DNA from: Eubacterium sp. UBA3279
GTDB taxonomy: Bacteria > Bacillota > Clostridia > Lachnospirales > Lachnospiraceae
Assembly: GCA_002361775.1 (NCBI GenBank)
Contig: DETV01000078.1
Coordinates: forward strand, 1 to 51,142
Length of the DNA: 51,142 nt
Direction of reading: 5' to 3'
A model generated the notes under the pieces. That model was not told the origin of the DNA. It made no database searches and was given only the letters and a program-made list of their open reading frames with translations. The stretch's first letter is position 1, and every line of letters starts with the position of its first letter. This document shows, piece by piece, positions 1 to 8,209 of the stretch. The position numbers and the translations under genes were made by a program.

Positions 1-29
1 TGGAGAAAAAGAAGAGGTAAAAGGGAGAT

Positions 30-130
30 AAGTTGGGCATGGGACAGGGAAGCTAATCCTATATGCCCAATGAGGTAGAAAAGTGGAAGGGAAAAAAGGA
101 AGCAAGTTGGGCAAGGGACGGGGAAGCCAA
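30..130. repeat. Two diverged copies of a 27-nt purine-rich direct repeat
   Basis: Positions 30-56 and 104-130 are the same 27-nt segment with only four differences; both start AAGTTGGGCA and end in GGGAAGC plus a few bases. The period is 74 nt, which is not a multiple of three, so this is not an in-frame protein repeat. Flanking purine-rich sequence is also loosely similar (1-29 against 84-103). TTGGGCAT (33-40) can pair with ATGCCCAA (63-70). The copies lie upstream of the formate-lyase promoter and may be the end of a longer array outside the window. No gene is visible in 1-219. Confidence 0.6.
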
Positions 131-219
131 AGCAGGAAAAAGAAGAATTACCATATCTGGTCATTTTTGTAACTGTACCACTAAATCTTGTATTTTATTA
201 AAAACATAGAATAATATTA

Positions 220-248
220 TTGACTGAAATTTAACAATCTATTATGAT
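220..248 (+). promoter_or_regulatory. Promoter of the formate-lyase operon
   Basis: TTGACT (220-225) and TATGAT (243-248) are separated by exactly 17 nt, a near-consensus sigma-A promoter. Transcription would start near 255 and leave a leader of about 130 nt before the formate-lyase start codon. The gene upstream is outside the window. Confidence 0.8.
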
Positions 249-323
249 AGGAGCGTAAAATAGATGTTAAGGTCAAAGGATGCCTGACGAATTGTTTCGT
301 ACTGCGCATTACCACAAGGCAGT

Positions 324-351
324 TTATGATTTTTTGATCCTGACATCATAA
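324..351. promoter_or_regulatory. Inverted repeat in the formate-lyase leader
   Basis: TTATGAT (324-330) and ATCATAA (345-351) form a 7-bp inverted repeat with a 14-nt loop, inside the untranslated leader and about 35 nt before the start codon. It could be a redox-regulator site or an mRNA hairpin. It does not match the Rex or FNR consensus well, so no regulator is assigned. Confidence 0.3.
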
Positions 352-385
352 TAATAAAGCACAAGAATAACAAGGAGGACGCGGA

Positions 386-2467
386 ATGCGAAAAGAATGG
401 GAAGGATTCAGCGGCGGAGTCTGGGAAAAGGAAATCAATGTAAGAGAGTTTATTCAGAAGAATTATACTCCTTATGATGGAGATGATGCTTTCCTGGCAG
501 ATGCTACCGAACGAACCAAAGAACTTTGGGATCAGGTTATGGAATTGACAAAGGAAGAGAGAGAAAAAGGCGGAGTTCTGGATATGGACACCAAAATTAT
601 TTCTTCCATCACTTCACATGGTCCTGGCTATCTGAACAAAGATAAAGAAACAATTGTCGGATTTCAGACAGACAAGCCTTTCAAACGCTCCCTGCAGCCT
701 TATGGCGGTATCCGTATGGCAGTGAAAGCCTGTGAAGATAACGGATATCATGTAGATCCGGAGGTTGTGGAATTCTTTACAAAACATAGAAAAACACACA
801 ATGAAGGTGTATTTGACGCTTACACACCAGAGATGAGAGCCTGCCGTTCCAGCCATATTATCACCGGTCTGCCGGATGCTTATGGACGTGGACGTATCAT
901 CGGCGATTACAGAAGAGTTGCTCTTTACGGTGTGGATCGTCTGATCGAAGACAAACAGCATCAGAAAGATACTACAAGAATTATCATGTACTCTGATGTA
1001 ACCCGTCAGAGAGAAGAACTGTCTGAACAGATCAAAGCTCTGAAGGAACTGAAAGAACTGGGACAGATCTACGGATTTGATATATCCAAACCGGCAACAA
1101 ACGTACAGGAAGCTATTCAGTGGCTGTATTTTGGATATCTGGCAGCAATCAAGGAACAGAACGGAGCAGCTATGTCTCTGGGACGTACTTCCACATTCCT
1201 GGATATCTATGCAGAGCGTGACCTGAGAAACGGAACATTTACAGAGGAGCAGATTCAGGAGTTTATCGACCACTTCATTATGAAGCTTCGTCTTGTAAAA
1301 TTTGCAAGAACACCGGAATACAATGCGCTGTTTTCAGGAGATCCTACCTGGGTAACAGAATCTATCGGTGGTATGGGTATCGACGGACGTTCTATGGTAA
1401 CAAAGATGTCCTTCCGTTATCTGCACACCCTGAAAAATCTGGGAACAGCTCCGGAACCAAACCTGACAGTACTGTGGTCTACAAGACTGCCTGAAAACTT
1501 TAAACGTTTCTGTGCAAAGACTTCTATTGAGTCTTCTTCCGTACAGTATGAAAATGATGACCTGATGCGTGTAACTCACGGTGATGATTATGCGATTGCC
1601 TGCTGCGTATCTTCCATGAGAGTGGGTAAAGAAATGCAGTTCTTCGGAGCACGTGCAAACCTGGCAAAATGTCTGTTGTATGCAATTAACGGTGGTGTTG
1701 ACGAAGTGAGCAAGAAACAGGTAGGACCAAAATACCGTCCGATCACATCTGAATATCTGGATTACGATGAAGTAATGGAAAAATTTAATGAGATGATGAA
1801 ATGGCTGGCTCAGGTATACGTAAATACACTGAACATCATTCATTATATGCATGATAAATATTGCTACGAGAGAATTCAGATGGCTCTTCATGATAAAGAT
1901 GTGACCCGTTGGTTTGCAACAGGTATCGCAGGACTGTCTGTAGTAGCTGACTCTCTGTCTGCCATCAAATATGCGAAGGTTAAGACTGTAAGAGATGAAA
2001 ATGGTATCGTAGTAGATTACGAAGTAGAAGGCGATTTCCCGAAATACGGAAATGATGATGACAGAGTAGATGATATTGCATACGATATCGTACACGATTT
2101 CATGGCTTATATCAAAGGAAACCACACATACAGAGGCGGAATTCCTACTACATCTATCCTGACAATTACTTCCAACGTGGTTTACGGTAAAGCTACCGGA
2201 TCCACACCGGACGGAAGAAAAGCAGGAGAACCATTTGCGCCGGGCGCTAACCCAATGCACAGAAGAGACAGTAAGGGTGCGGTTGCCAGCCTGAGTTCTG
2301 TTTCCAAACTGCCATTTAAAGATGCACAGGATGGTATTTCCAATACATTCTCCATCATTCCGGGAGCTCTTGGAAAAGATGATGCGATTGTATTTGATGA
2401 TATTACTTTTGAACTGGAACCGGATTGCGCTTGCTGCGAGCCGAACGCCAATTTAGGTGAAGAATAG
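386..2467 (+). CDS. pflB: Pyruvate formate-lyase catalytic subunit lacking the glycyl-radical domain
   Basis: Formate C-acetyltransferase: pyruvate plus CoA gives acetyl-CoA and formate in the cytoplasm under anaerobic conditions. The N-terminus has the family pattern NVREFIQKNYTPY, and the catalytic cysteine pair is Cys406-Cys407 in IACCVS. Usual PFLs run to about 750-760 residues and end with a glycyl-radical domain. This one keeps the family sequence to about ALGKDD near residue 666, then has an unrelated acidic tail with a CxCC cluster and stops at 693. The missing domain is the next gene, so the active enzyme should need both products. An ideal SD, AAGGAGG (372-378), lies 7 nt before the ATG. 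Nothing in the 110 nt after the stop would restore a continuous frame. Confidence 0.93.
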   Translation: MRKEWEGFSGGVWEKEINVREFIQKNYTPYDGDDAFLADATERTKELWDQVMELTKEEREKGGVLDMDTKIISSITSHGPGYLNKDKETIVGFQTDKPFKRSLQPYGGIRMAVKACEDNGYHVDPEVVEFFTKHRKTHNEGVFDAYTPEMRACRSSHIITGLPDAYGRGRIIGDYRRVALYGVDRLIEDKQHQKDTTRIIMYSDVTRQREELSEQIKALKELKELGQIYGFDISKPATNVQEAIQWLYFGYLAAIKEQNGAAMSLGRTSTFLDIYAERDLRNGTFTEEQIQEFIDHFIMKLRLVKFARTPEYNALFSGDPTWVTESIGGMGIDGRSMVTKMSFRYLHTLKNLGTAPEPNLTVLWSTRLPENFKRFCAKTSIESSSVQYENDDLMRVTHGDDYAIACCVSSMRVGKEMQFFGARANLAKCLLYAINGGVDEVSKKQVGPKYRPITSEYLDYDEVMEKFNEMMKWLAQVYVNTLNIIHYMHDKYCYERIQMALHDKDVTRWFATGIAGLSVVADSLSAIKYAKVKTVRDENGIVVDYEVEGDFPKYGNDDDRVDDIAYDIVHDFMAYIKGNHTYRGGIPTTSILTITSNVVYGKATGSTPDGRKAGEPFAPGANPMHRRDSKGAVASLSSVSKLPFKDAQDGISNTFSIIPGALGKDDAIVFDDITFELEPDCACCEPNANLGEE

Positions 2468-2519
2468 GTCAGGCAGCTTTTGTCTCAACTTTAGGTTTCA
2501 GAACCGAAAAAGAAAATAT

Positions 2520-2546
2520 GTAACTGCGAGGGTACTGAACAGTTAC
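2520..2546. other. Hairpin between the two formate-lyase genes
   Basis: GTAACTG (2520-2526) and CAGTTAC (2540-2546) form a 7-bp stem with a 13-nt loop in the 110-nt gap between pflB and the glycyl-radical gene. No T-run follows, so it is not a standard terminator. It could mark an RNA processing or stability point that lets the small subunit be made in a different amount from the large one. Confidence 0.45.
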
Positions 2547-2577
2547 GAAAATATAAAAAATCAGGAGGATTTTATCT

Positions 2578-2820
2578 ATGAATATTAGTGAAGCACAGAT
2601 CGACAACCTTGTAAACTTGCTGGATGGATATGCAGAAAAAGGTGGCCATCACCTGAACGTAAACGTATTCACAAAAGAAACCCTTCTGGATGCCCAGGCT
2701 CATCCGGAAAAATATCCTCAGCTTACTGTTCGTGTGTCAGGTTACGCAGTAAACTTCAATAAACTGACAAAAGAACAGCAGGATGAAGTTATTTCCAGAA
2801 CCTTCCATGATGCAATGTAA
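2578..2820 (+). CDS. grcA: Stand-alone glycyl-radical subunit of formate-lyase (GrcA/YfiD-like)
   Basis: An 80-residue protein equal to the C-terminal domain of pyruvate formate-lyase. It carries HHLNVNV, then RVSGYAVNF with the radical glycine at residue 55, then a C-terminal helix ending SRTFHDAM. Activase would place the radical on Gly55, which then works with Cys406/407 of the upstream subunit. E. coli GrcA (YfiD) and phage T4 have similar stand-alone domains that repair oxygen-cleaved PFL. Here the partner has no radical domain of its own, so this is an obligate subunit rather than a spare part. It has its own strong SD (AGGAGG, 2563-2568) 9 nt before the ATG, and its end overlaps pflA. 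Confidence 0.92.
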   Translation: MNISEAQIDNLVNLLDGYAEKGGHHLNVNVFTKETLLDAQAHPEKYPQLTVRVSGYAVNFNKLTKEQQDEVISRTFHDAM

Positions 2821-3571
2821 GGAAGGAAAAACAACAGGAAGAATACATTCATTAGAAAGTTTCGGGACCGTTGACGGTCCCGGAATTCGTTTTCTGGTAT
2901 TTTTTCAGGGATGCCCTATGAGATGCCAGTACTGCCATAATCCGGATACCTGGGATCCGAGAGCGGGAAAAGAGATGACGGTGGATGAAATTCTGGAAGG
3001 TTATGAGAAAAACAAGAATTTTTACCGAAAAGGGGGAATCACTGCCACAGGGGGAGAACCTTTGCTGCAGCTTTCCTTTCTGACGGAACTGTTTCGGGAA
3101 GCAAAGAAAAGAGGAATCCACACATGTCTGGATACTTCCGGAATTGTGTACCGGGAAGAAAAAAAGGAAAAATTTCAGGAACTTTTTCAATATCTGGATC
3201 TGGTACTTTTGGATATGAAACATAGTACAGCCCAGGGACATCTTGAACTTACCGGGCAGAAACAGGAATATGTTCTTTCTTTTGCTCATGCGCTGGAGCA
3301 GGCGAAAATCCCTATGATCGTCCGTCATGTGGCTGTTCCCGGGATTACGGACGGGGAGGAACATCTGGATCGGCTGGGAGAACTTCTGGCGCCCTTTGGG
3401 AATCTGAAAGGTCTGGAAGTGCTTCCCTATCATACTATGGGAATAAAAAAATATGAAGCTATGGGAATTTCCTATCCTCTGGAGGGCGTAGCACCCATGG
3501 AAAAACCTCAGGCGTTGGAGACTCGTAATCGGATTGTGAAAAAAATTCAGGAGATGCGGAAAAAATTATAA
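2807..3571 (+). CDS. pflA: Pyruvate formate-lyase activating enzyme (radical SAM)
   Basis: Radical-SAM activase that abstracts hydrogen from the PFL glycine. The [4Fe-4S] ligands are Cys36, Cys40 and Cys43 in CPMRCQYC, following the family N-terminus GRIHSLESFGTVDGPGIRF; ATGGEPLLQ is a SAM-binding segment. The start is set at the ATG at 2807 (or 2810), inside the last codons of the glycyl-radical gene. This gives a short leader to GRIHS as in other PflA proteins and points to translational coupling. An in-frame ATG at 2783 would add eight unneeded residues. The order catalytic subunit, radical subunit, activase puts the whole system in one transcript. Confidence 0.93.
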   Translation: MMQCKEGKTTGRIHSLESFGTVDGPGIRFLVFFQGCPMRCQYCHNPDTWDPRAGKEMTVDEILEGYEKNKNFYRKGGITATGGEPLLQLSFLTELFREAKKRGIHTCLDTSGIVYREEKKEKFQELFQYLDLVLLDMKHSTAQGHLELTGQKQEYVLSFAHALEQAKIPMIVRHVAVPGITDGEEHLDRLGELLAPFGNLKGLEVLPYHTMGIKKYEAMGISYPLEGVAPMEKPQALETRNRIVKKIQEMRKKL

Positions 3572-3588
3572 TTGTCAGAAAAAAGTGC

Positions 3589-3617
3589 TTTATAAACACA
3601 AATTGTAATGGTATAAT
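3589..3617 (+). promoter_or_regulatory. Promoter of the PRTase-like gene
   Basis: TTTATA (3589-3594), a 17-nt spacer and TATAAT (3612-3617); the -10 is preceded by TGG, giving an extended -10. This separates the following gene from the pfl transcript. Confidence 0.7.
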
Positions 3618-3664
3618 AAATCTATCAAAAATGTTTCGTAAAAAATAAGCAGGGAGGTAGATTT

Positions 3665-4309
3665 ATGGAGAGCAGAATGCATAAGATTTATGCAAAACAG
3701 GACAAACGGATTGCGCTGAAGGTGTATGAGGGACATTTTGCAACCCCTCATTCTCATATCACCCATTATTTTGATATGACCACACTGCGTACCAGAGCAT
3801 CGGAAGCTTCTGCAGTAGCTCAGGAATTATCCAGCCATTACGAATTGAGTACAGTGGTGGATACGATCATTTGTATGGATCACACAGAGGTGATCGGAGC
3901 TTATCTGGCAGAAGAGTTGGGACATGCAGGAATTATGTCCATGAATGCCCACGATACAATTTATGTGGTATCTCCTGAAATCAATATTAACGGGCAATTG
4001 ATTTTCCAGGATAACATGGCGCCTATGATCCGGAATAAAAATGTGTTGATCTTGATGGCGTCTATCACCACAGGAGGAGCCCTTCAGGCGTGTATGGACT
4101 GCGTGAATTATTATGGAGGAAAACTTCAGGGAGCCTGTGCTATTTTCAGCGCGGTTTCCAAGGTAAACGGAACTTCTGTCACTTCGATTTTTACCTCCAG
4201 TGAAGTGCCGGAGTACAATAGTTATACAACGAGAGAATGTCCTCATTGCAGGGCGCAGAAAAAACTGGATGCCATTGTAAACGGCTCTGGATATTCAAAG
4301 CTTCAGTAA
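3665..4309 (+). CDS. Type I phosphoribosyltransferase-like protein with altered PRPP loop
   Basis: A 214-residue protein with the layout of orotate-type phosphoribosyltransferases: an N-terminal segment, a Rossmann-like core, and a PRPP-binding loop at residues 127-139 (VLILMASITTGGA). In active enzymes this loop reads roughly VLIVDDVITTGG, with two acidic residues that hold PRPP/Mg and ribose. Here those positions are Met131-Ala132. The fold and ITTGG turn are kept, so it may bind a nucleotide or phosphoribosyl ligand without normal catalysis. The C-terminus has CPHCRAQKK, a CxxC pair. SD GGGAGG lies 8 nt before the ATG. It is monocistronic, with its own promoter and terminator. A true OPRT cannot be excluded, but is unlikely from the loop. 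Confidence 0.7.
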   Translation: MESRMHKIYAKQDKRIALKVYEGHFATPHSHITHYFDMTTLRTRASEASAVAQELSSHYELSTVVDTIICMDHTEVIGAYLAEELGHAGIMSMNAHDTIYVVSPEININGQLIFQDNMAPMIRNKNVLILMASITTGGALQACMDCVNYYGGKLQGACAIFSAVSKVNGTSVTSIFTSSEVPEYNSYTTRECPHCRAQKKLDAIVNGSGYSKLQ

Positions 4310-4324
4310 ATAAAATGATTGTGC

Positions 4325-4360
4325 AAATAAAAAACTCCTTTGAAAAGGGGTTTTTTATTT
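4325..4360 (+). terminator. Intrinsic terminator after the PRTase-like gene
   Basis: Left arm 4325-4340, 4-nt loop and right arm 4345-4360 pair over 16 bp with one G-U; the right arm contains six T residues after AAGGGG. The A-rich left arm could also make it work on the other strand. Confidence 0.88.
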
Positions 4361-4427
4361 GGCATATACATTTGTCAGACTATGAAAATATTGAAGGATT
4401 TTGAAAAGGAGTTTTTTGTAATCGCTC

Positions 4428-4456
4428 TTCAAATTTATTTTCAGATATGATATGAT
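4428..4456 (+). promoter_or_regulatory. Promoter of the murE-priA operon
   Basis: TTCAAA (4428-4433), a 17-nt spacer and TATGAT (4451-4456). It overlaps an upstream in-frame ATG at 4452, which argues that murE starts at the later ATG at 4509. Confidence 0.68.
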
Positions 4457-4508
4457 AAATACTATCTATGGGCAGCGTTTAAGCGGCCGAAAAGAATGGA
4501 GGCATTCG

Positions 4509-5978
4509 ATGAAATTAGAACAATTATTGGAACGTTTGGAATATACCTGTCTGCAGGGAAGCACAGATCTGGAAATCACGAAAGTAGAGGCAGATTCCCG
4601 TAAGGCAGAAGAAGGTTCTCTTTTTATCTGTATCCGGGGAGCGGTGGCCGATGGTCATACCTTTGTTCCTTCGGTGATGAAACAGGGAACAAAAGCGATT
4701 GTAGTTGAAGAACCGATTCAGGTACCGGAGGATGTGACGGTGATTCTGGTGAAGGATACCCGTTACGCTATGGCAGTGATCGCAGCCGCATATTACGGTT
4801 ATCCGGGAGATCACCTGAAGGTAATCGGAATTACAGGAACAAAGGGAAAAACCACCACCACATATATGGTAAAATCTATTTTGGAAAATGCAGGATATCG
4901 GGTGGGACTGATTGGTACTATTGAGACAATTATTGGCGATACGGTGATTCCCTCTGCGAACACCACGCCGGAGTCTTTGCTGGTGCAGAAATATTTTCGC
5001 CAGATGCTGGATGCAGGCTGTGACTGCGCCGTGATGGAAGTGTCTTCTCAGGGACTGATGCTGCACCGGACAGCGGGATTTACTTTTGAGATTGGTATAT
5101 TTACAAATATTGAGCCGGATCATATAGGACCTCATGAACATACCAGTTTTGAACATTATCTGGAGTGTAAGAAGATGCTTCTTCGCCAGTGTAAAGTAGG
5201 AATTGTAAACAGAGATGATGAGCATTTTGAAAAAATGGTGGAAGGTCATACCTGTCAGTTGGAAACTTATGGATTTTCCAAGGAAGCAGATCTTCGGGCA
5301 GTGAATGCCCATCTGGTTACAGGAAAGGGAACTTTGGGTATTTCTTATCAGTTGGAAGGACTTTTGAATTTCCCGGTGGAAATCGATCTGCCCGGAAAAT
5401 TCAGTATTTATAATTCCCTGACAGCCATTGCTATTTGCCGTCATTTTCAGGTTTCAGAGGAAAATATCTGTAAAGCTTTGAAAGTGGCAAAAGTCAAAGG
5501 ACGTATTGAGATGGTGAAGGTATCCGATGAGTTTACTCTGATGATTGATTATGCTCACAATGCCATGAGTCTGGAAAGCTTGCTCACAACATTAAAAGAA
5601 TATCATCCCCATCGTCTGGTATGTCTGTTTGGCTGCGGAGGCAATCGTTCCCGTGACAGAAGATTTGAGATGGGAGAGGTGTCGGGAAGACTGGCAGATC
5701 TTACGATTATCACCTCGGATAATCCGAGAAATGAAGAGCCTCAGGCTATTATTGATGATATCAAGACAGGGATTAGTAAGACTGAAGGAAAATATGTGGA
5801 GATCATTGACCGGAAGGAAGCGATTGCTTATGCGATTCATCACGGAGAACCGGGGGATATTGTAGTACTGGCGGGAAAAGGTCATGAAGATTATCAGGAA
5901 ATCCAGGGGAAAAAATATCCTATGGATGAGAGAGTGTTGATTCGGGAAATTCTGGAAGAAGACAGAAAGAATGGATAA
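4509..5978 (+). CDS. murE: UDP-MurNAc-L-Ala-D-Glu:meso-diaminopimelate ligase
   Basis: Cytoplasmic Mur ligase adding the third stem residue of peptidoglycan, using ATP. It is 489 residues long. The ATP loop GITGTKGKTTTT is at residues 107-118. The substrate motif DNPRNEEP begins at Asp404; its arginine recognises the free carboxylate of meso-DAP, so this wall is DAP-type rather than lysine-type. The start at 4509 follows a TGGAGG SD by 6 nt and gives the usual MKLEQLLE-type N-terminus. The gene lies far from the dcw cluster at 30.7-45.6 kb and overlaps priA by 8 nt, a location repeated in many Clostridia. Confidence 0.95.
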   Translation: MKLEQLLERLEYTCLQGSTDLEITKVEADSRKAEEGSLFICIRGAVADGHTFVPSVMKQGTKAIVVEEPIQVPEDVTVILVKDTRYAMAVIAAAYYGYPGDHLKVIGITGTKGKTTTTYMVKSILENAGYRVGLIGTIETIIGDTVIPSANTTPESLLVQKYFRQMLDAGCDCAVMEVSSQGLMLHRTAGFTFEIGIFTNIEPDHIGPHEHTSFEHYLECKKMLLRQCKVGIVNRDDEHFEKMVEGHTCQLETYGFSKEADLRAVNAHLVTGKGTLGISYQLEGLLNFPVEIDLPGKFSIYNSLTAIAICRHFQVSEENICKALKVAKVKGRIEMVKVSDEFTLMIDYAHNAMSLESLLTTLKEYHPHRLVCLFGCGGNRSRDRRFEMGEVSGRLADLTIITSDNPRNEEPQAIIDDIKTGISKTEGKYVEIIDRKEAIAYAIHHGEPGDIVVLAGKGHEDYQEIQGKKYPMDERVLIREILEEDRKNG

Positions 5979-8196
5979 ACTGTTTGCAGATATTATTGTG
6001 GATATTACCAGCGAGAAGCTGGATCGGACATTTCAGTATCGGATACCGGAGCATTTGAGAGAGGTTCTCAGACCGGGGATGCAGGTAAATATTCCTTTTG
6101 GAAATGGAAGCAGAAGGCTTCGGGGATATGTTTTACAGATTACAGATTGTCCTTCCTATGAAATAGAGAAAATGAAAGAGATACTTTCTGTGGCGGAGGA
6201 AGGAAATACAATAGAAGCCCGTCTGATTTCTCTGGCTGCCTGGATGAGAGAGGAATACGGTGGTACCATGATCCAGGCTTTGAAAACTGTTCTTCCGGTA
6301 AAACAAAAGATGAAACAGAAAGAAGAGCGGTGGATCACTCTGAATATTTCAGAAGAAGAAGCTCAGGAAAAACGGGAAGAATATAAAAGAAAGCATTATG
6401 TGGCAAAACTGAGAATTCTGGAGGCGGTACTGGAAGAAAAGGAATTATCCACCAGTCTTGCAGCAAATAAGCTTCACGTTACCTCCGGTGTGTGGAAATC
6501 CATGGAAGAGCAGGGGATTTTTCGCATCCAATCCCGGAAAGTATACCGTAATCCGGTTTCGGCTTCCCGACAGGAGCAGGGACAGGTGGTACTTACGGCA
6601 GATCAGAGAAGAATTTCCCAGGATATTTTAAAGGGATGGAATCAGAATGACAGCCGCCCCTGTCTGATACGAGGGGTGACGGGAAGTGGAAAAACTCAGG
6701 TATATATGGAATTGATGGAACAGGTGATACAACAAGGAAAACAGGCAATTTTGCTGATTCCGGAGATTGCCCTTACCTATCAGACTGTACTGAGGTTTTA
6801 CCATCGCTTTGGGGATAAAGTGTCGGTGCTTCATTCCCGGCTTTCCATGGGAGAGCGTTCCGATCAGTTTGAAAGAGCGAAAAGAGGGGAGATTCAGATT
6901 ATGATCGGTCCCCGATCTGCCCTGTTTACTCCGTTTCCCCGATTGGGACTGATTGTTATGGATGAGGAACATGAAACCTCGTATCAAAGTGAAACCACAC
7001 CCTGCTACCACGCAAGAGAAACTGCCATAGCCAGGGCAAATCTGGAAAATGCTTACCTGATTATGGGAAGCGCCACTCCGTCGGTGGATGCATATTATCA
7101 GGCAAAACAAGGCGCGTACCGTCTGTTTGAGATGGATCAAAGATATGAAAATCGTCAGATGGCGGCGGTTACCACGATAGATCTGCGGGAAGAATTAAGA
7201 GAGGGGAACCGTTCAATCTTAAGTAAGACTTTGCAGGAAAAAATCGAAGACCGTCTCAATAAAAAAGAACAGATCATGCTCTTTTTAAACAGGAGGGGGT
7301 ATGCGGGATTTCTTTCCTGCCGTTCCTGTGGGGAAGTGATGAAGTGTCCTCACTGCGATGTGTCACTTTCTCTTCACCGTCACGGACGAATGGTATGTCA
7401 TTACTGTGGATATGAAACAAAGCAGCCTCAGGGATGTCCCAAATGTGGCTCTCCTTATATTGGAGGATTCCGGGCGGGAACCCAGCAGATTGAGGATCTG
7501 GTGAAAAAGAGATTTCCTCAGGCAAGGGTACTGCGGATGGATCTGGACACTACAAAAAGAAAAGAAAGTCACAGCGAAATTCTTTCTGCATTTGCCAATC
7601 AGGAGGCGGATATCCTTATTGGTACCCAGATGATTGTAAAAGGGCATGATTTTCCCGGAGTTACTCTGGTGGGGATTTTAGCTGCAGATCTTTCGTTGAA
7701 TGTAAGCGATTATCGGGCAGGAGAGAGAACCTTTCAGCTTCTTACCCAGGCAGTGGGAAGAGCAGGAAGAGGGGAAAAGCCGGGTGAGGCGGTGATTCAG
7801 ACGTATCAGCCGGAGCATTACAGCATTCAGGCGGCAATCCGTCAGGATTATCCCGGTTTTTATGAAGAAGAGATAGGATATCGTCAGCTTTTGGCTTATC
7901 CGCCGGCGGCTCATTTGTTTGCAGTGAGAGGAAGCAGTATGGATGAAAAACTTCTTGCCATGGGTATGGATTATATCAGGAAGTTTTTAAAAAAGGCAGA
8001 TGCGGGGCAAAAATTACTGATCATCGGTCCTGCTGACGAACCGGTGGCAAAGGTGGCAGATATGTACCGAAAGGTACTGTATGTAAAACAGAAAGACCAT
8101 GAATATTTATTAAGGATAAAAAATCAGTTGGAGAGATATATAGAGATCAACAGCGGATTTAAAAATATACGAATACAGTTTGATTTTAATCACTAG
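5971..8196 (+). CDS. priA: Primosomal protein N' (replication restart helicase)
   Basis: A 3'-5' DNA helicase that reloads the replisome at stalled forks. It is 741 residues long. The N-terminal DNA-binding domain begins FADIIVDITSEKLDRTFQY. Walker A, GVTGSGKT, is near residue 235 and the Walker B box DEEH starts at Asp331. The zinc-binding insert has eight cysteines between about residues 450 and 497 (CRSCGEVMKCPHC ... CHYCG ... CPKCG). The helicase C-terminal motif QAVGRAGRGEKPG is present. It overlaps murE by 8 nt and begins a conserved Firmicutes block that continues through def, fmt, rsmB and rlmN. Confidence 0.96.
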   Translation: MDKLFADIIVDITSEKLDRTFQYRIPEHLREVLRPGMQVNIPFGNGSRRLRGYVLQITDCPSYEIEKMKEILSVAEEGNTIEARLISLAAWMREEYGGTMIQALKTVLPVKQKMKQKEERWITLNISEEEAQEKREEYKRKHYVAKLRILEAVLEEKELSTSLAANKLHVTSGVWKSMEEQGIFRIQSRKVYRNPVSASRQEQGQVVLTADQRRISQDILKGWNQNDSRPCLIRGVTGSGKTQVYMELMEQVIQQGKQAILLIPEIALTYQTVLRFYHRFGDKVSVLHSRLSMGERSDQFERAKRGEIQIMIGPRSALFTPFPRLGLIVMDEEHETSYQSETTPCYHARETAIARANLENAYLIMGSATPSVDAYYQAKQGAYRLFEMDQRYENRQMAAVTTIDLREELREGNRSILSKTLQEKIEDRLNKKEQIMLFLNRRGYAGFLSCRSCGEVMKCPHCDVSLSLHRHGRMVCHYCGYETKQPQGCPKCGSPYIGGFRAGTQQIEDLVKKRFPQARVLRMDLDTTKRKESHSEILSAFANQEADILIGTQMIVKGHDFPGVTLVGILAADLSLNVSDYRAGERTFQLLTQAVGRAGRGEKPGEAVIQTYQPEHYSIQAAIRQDYPGFYEEEIGYRQLLAYPPAAHLFAVRGSSMDEKLLAMGMDYIRKFLKKADAGQKLLIIGPADEPVAKVADMYRKVLYVKQKDHEYLLRIKNQLERYIEINSGFKNIRIQFDFNH

Positions 8197-8209
8197 GAGG
8201 AAAATTATT

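Noticed and set aside
324..351. FNR or Rex operator before pflB
   Set aside because: The inverted repeat lacks the FNR spacing and does not match TTGTGAAN4TTCACAA well enough to name a regulator.
2440..2580. Frameshift or sequencing error splitting pflB
   Set aside because: The segment between the genes does not encode the missing linker in any frame, the large protein has an unrelated 27-residue tail, and the small gene has its own strong SD and sensible start.
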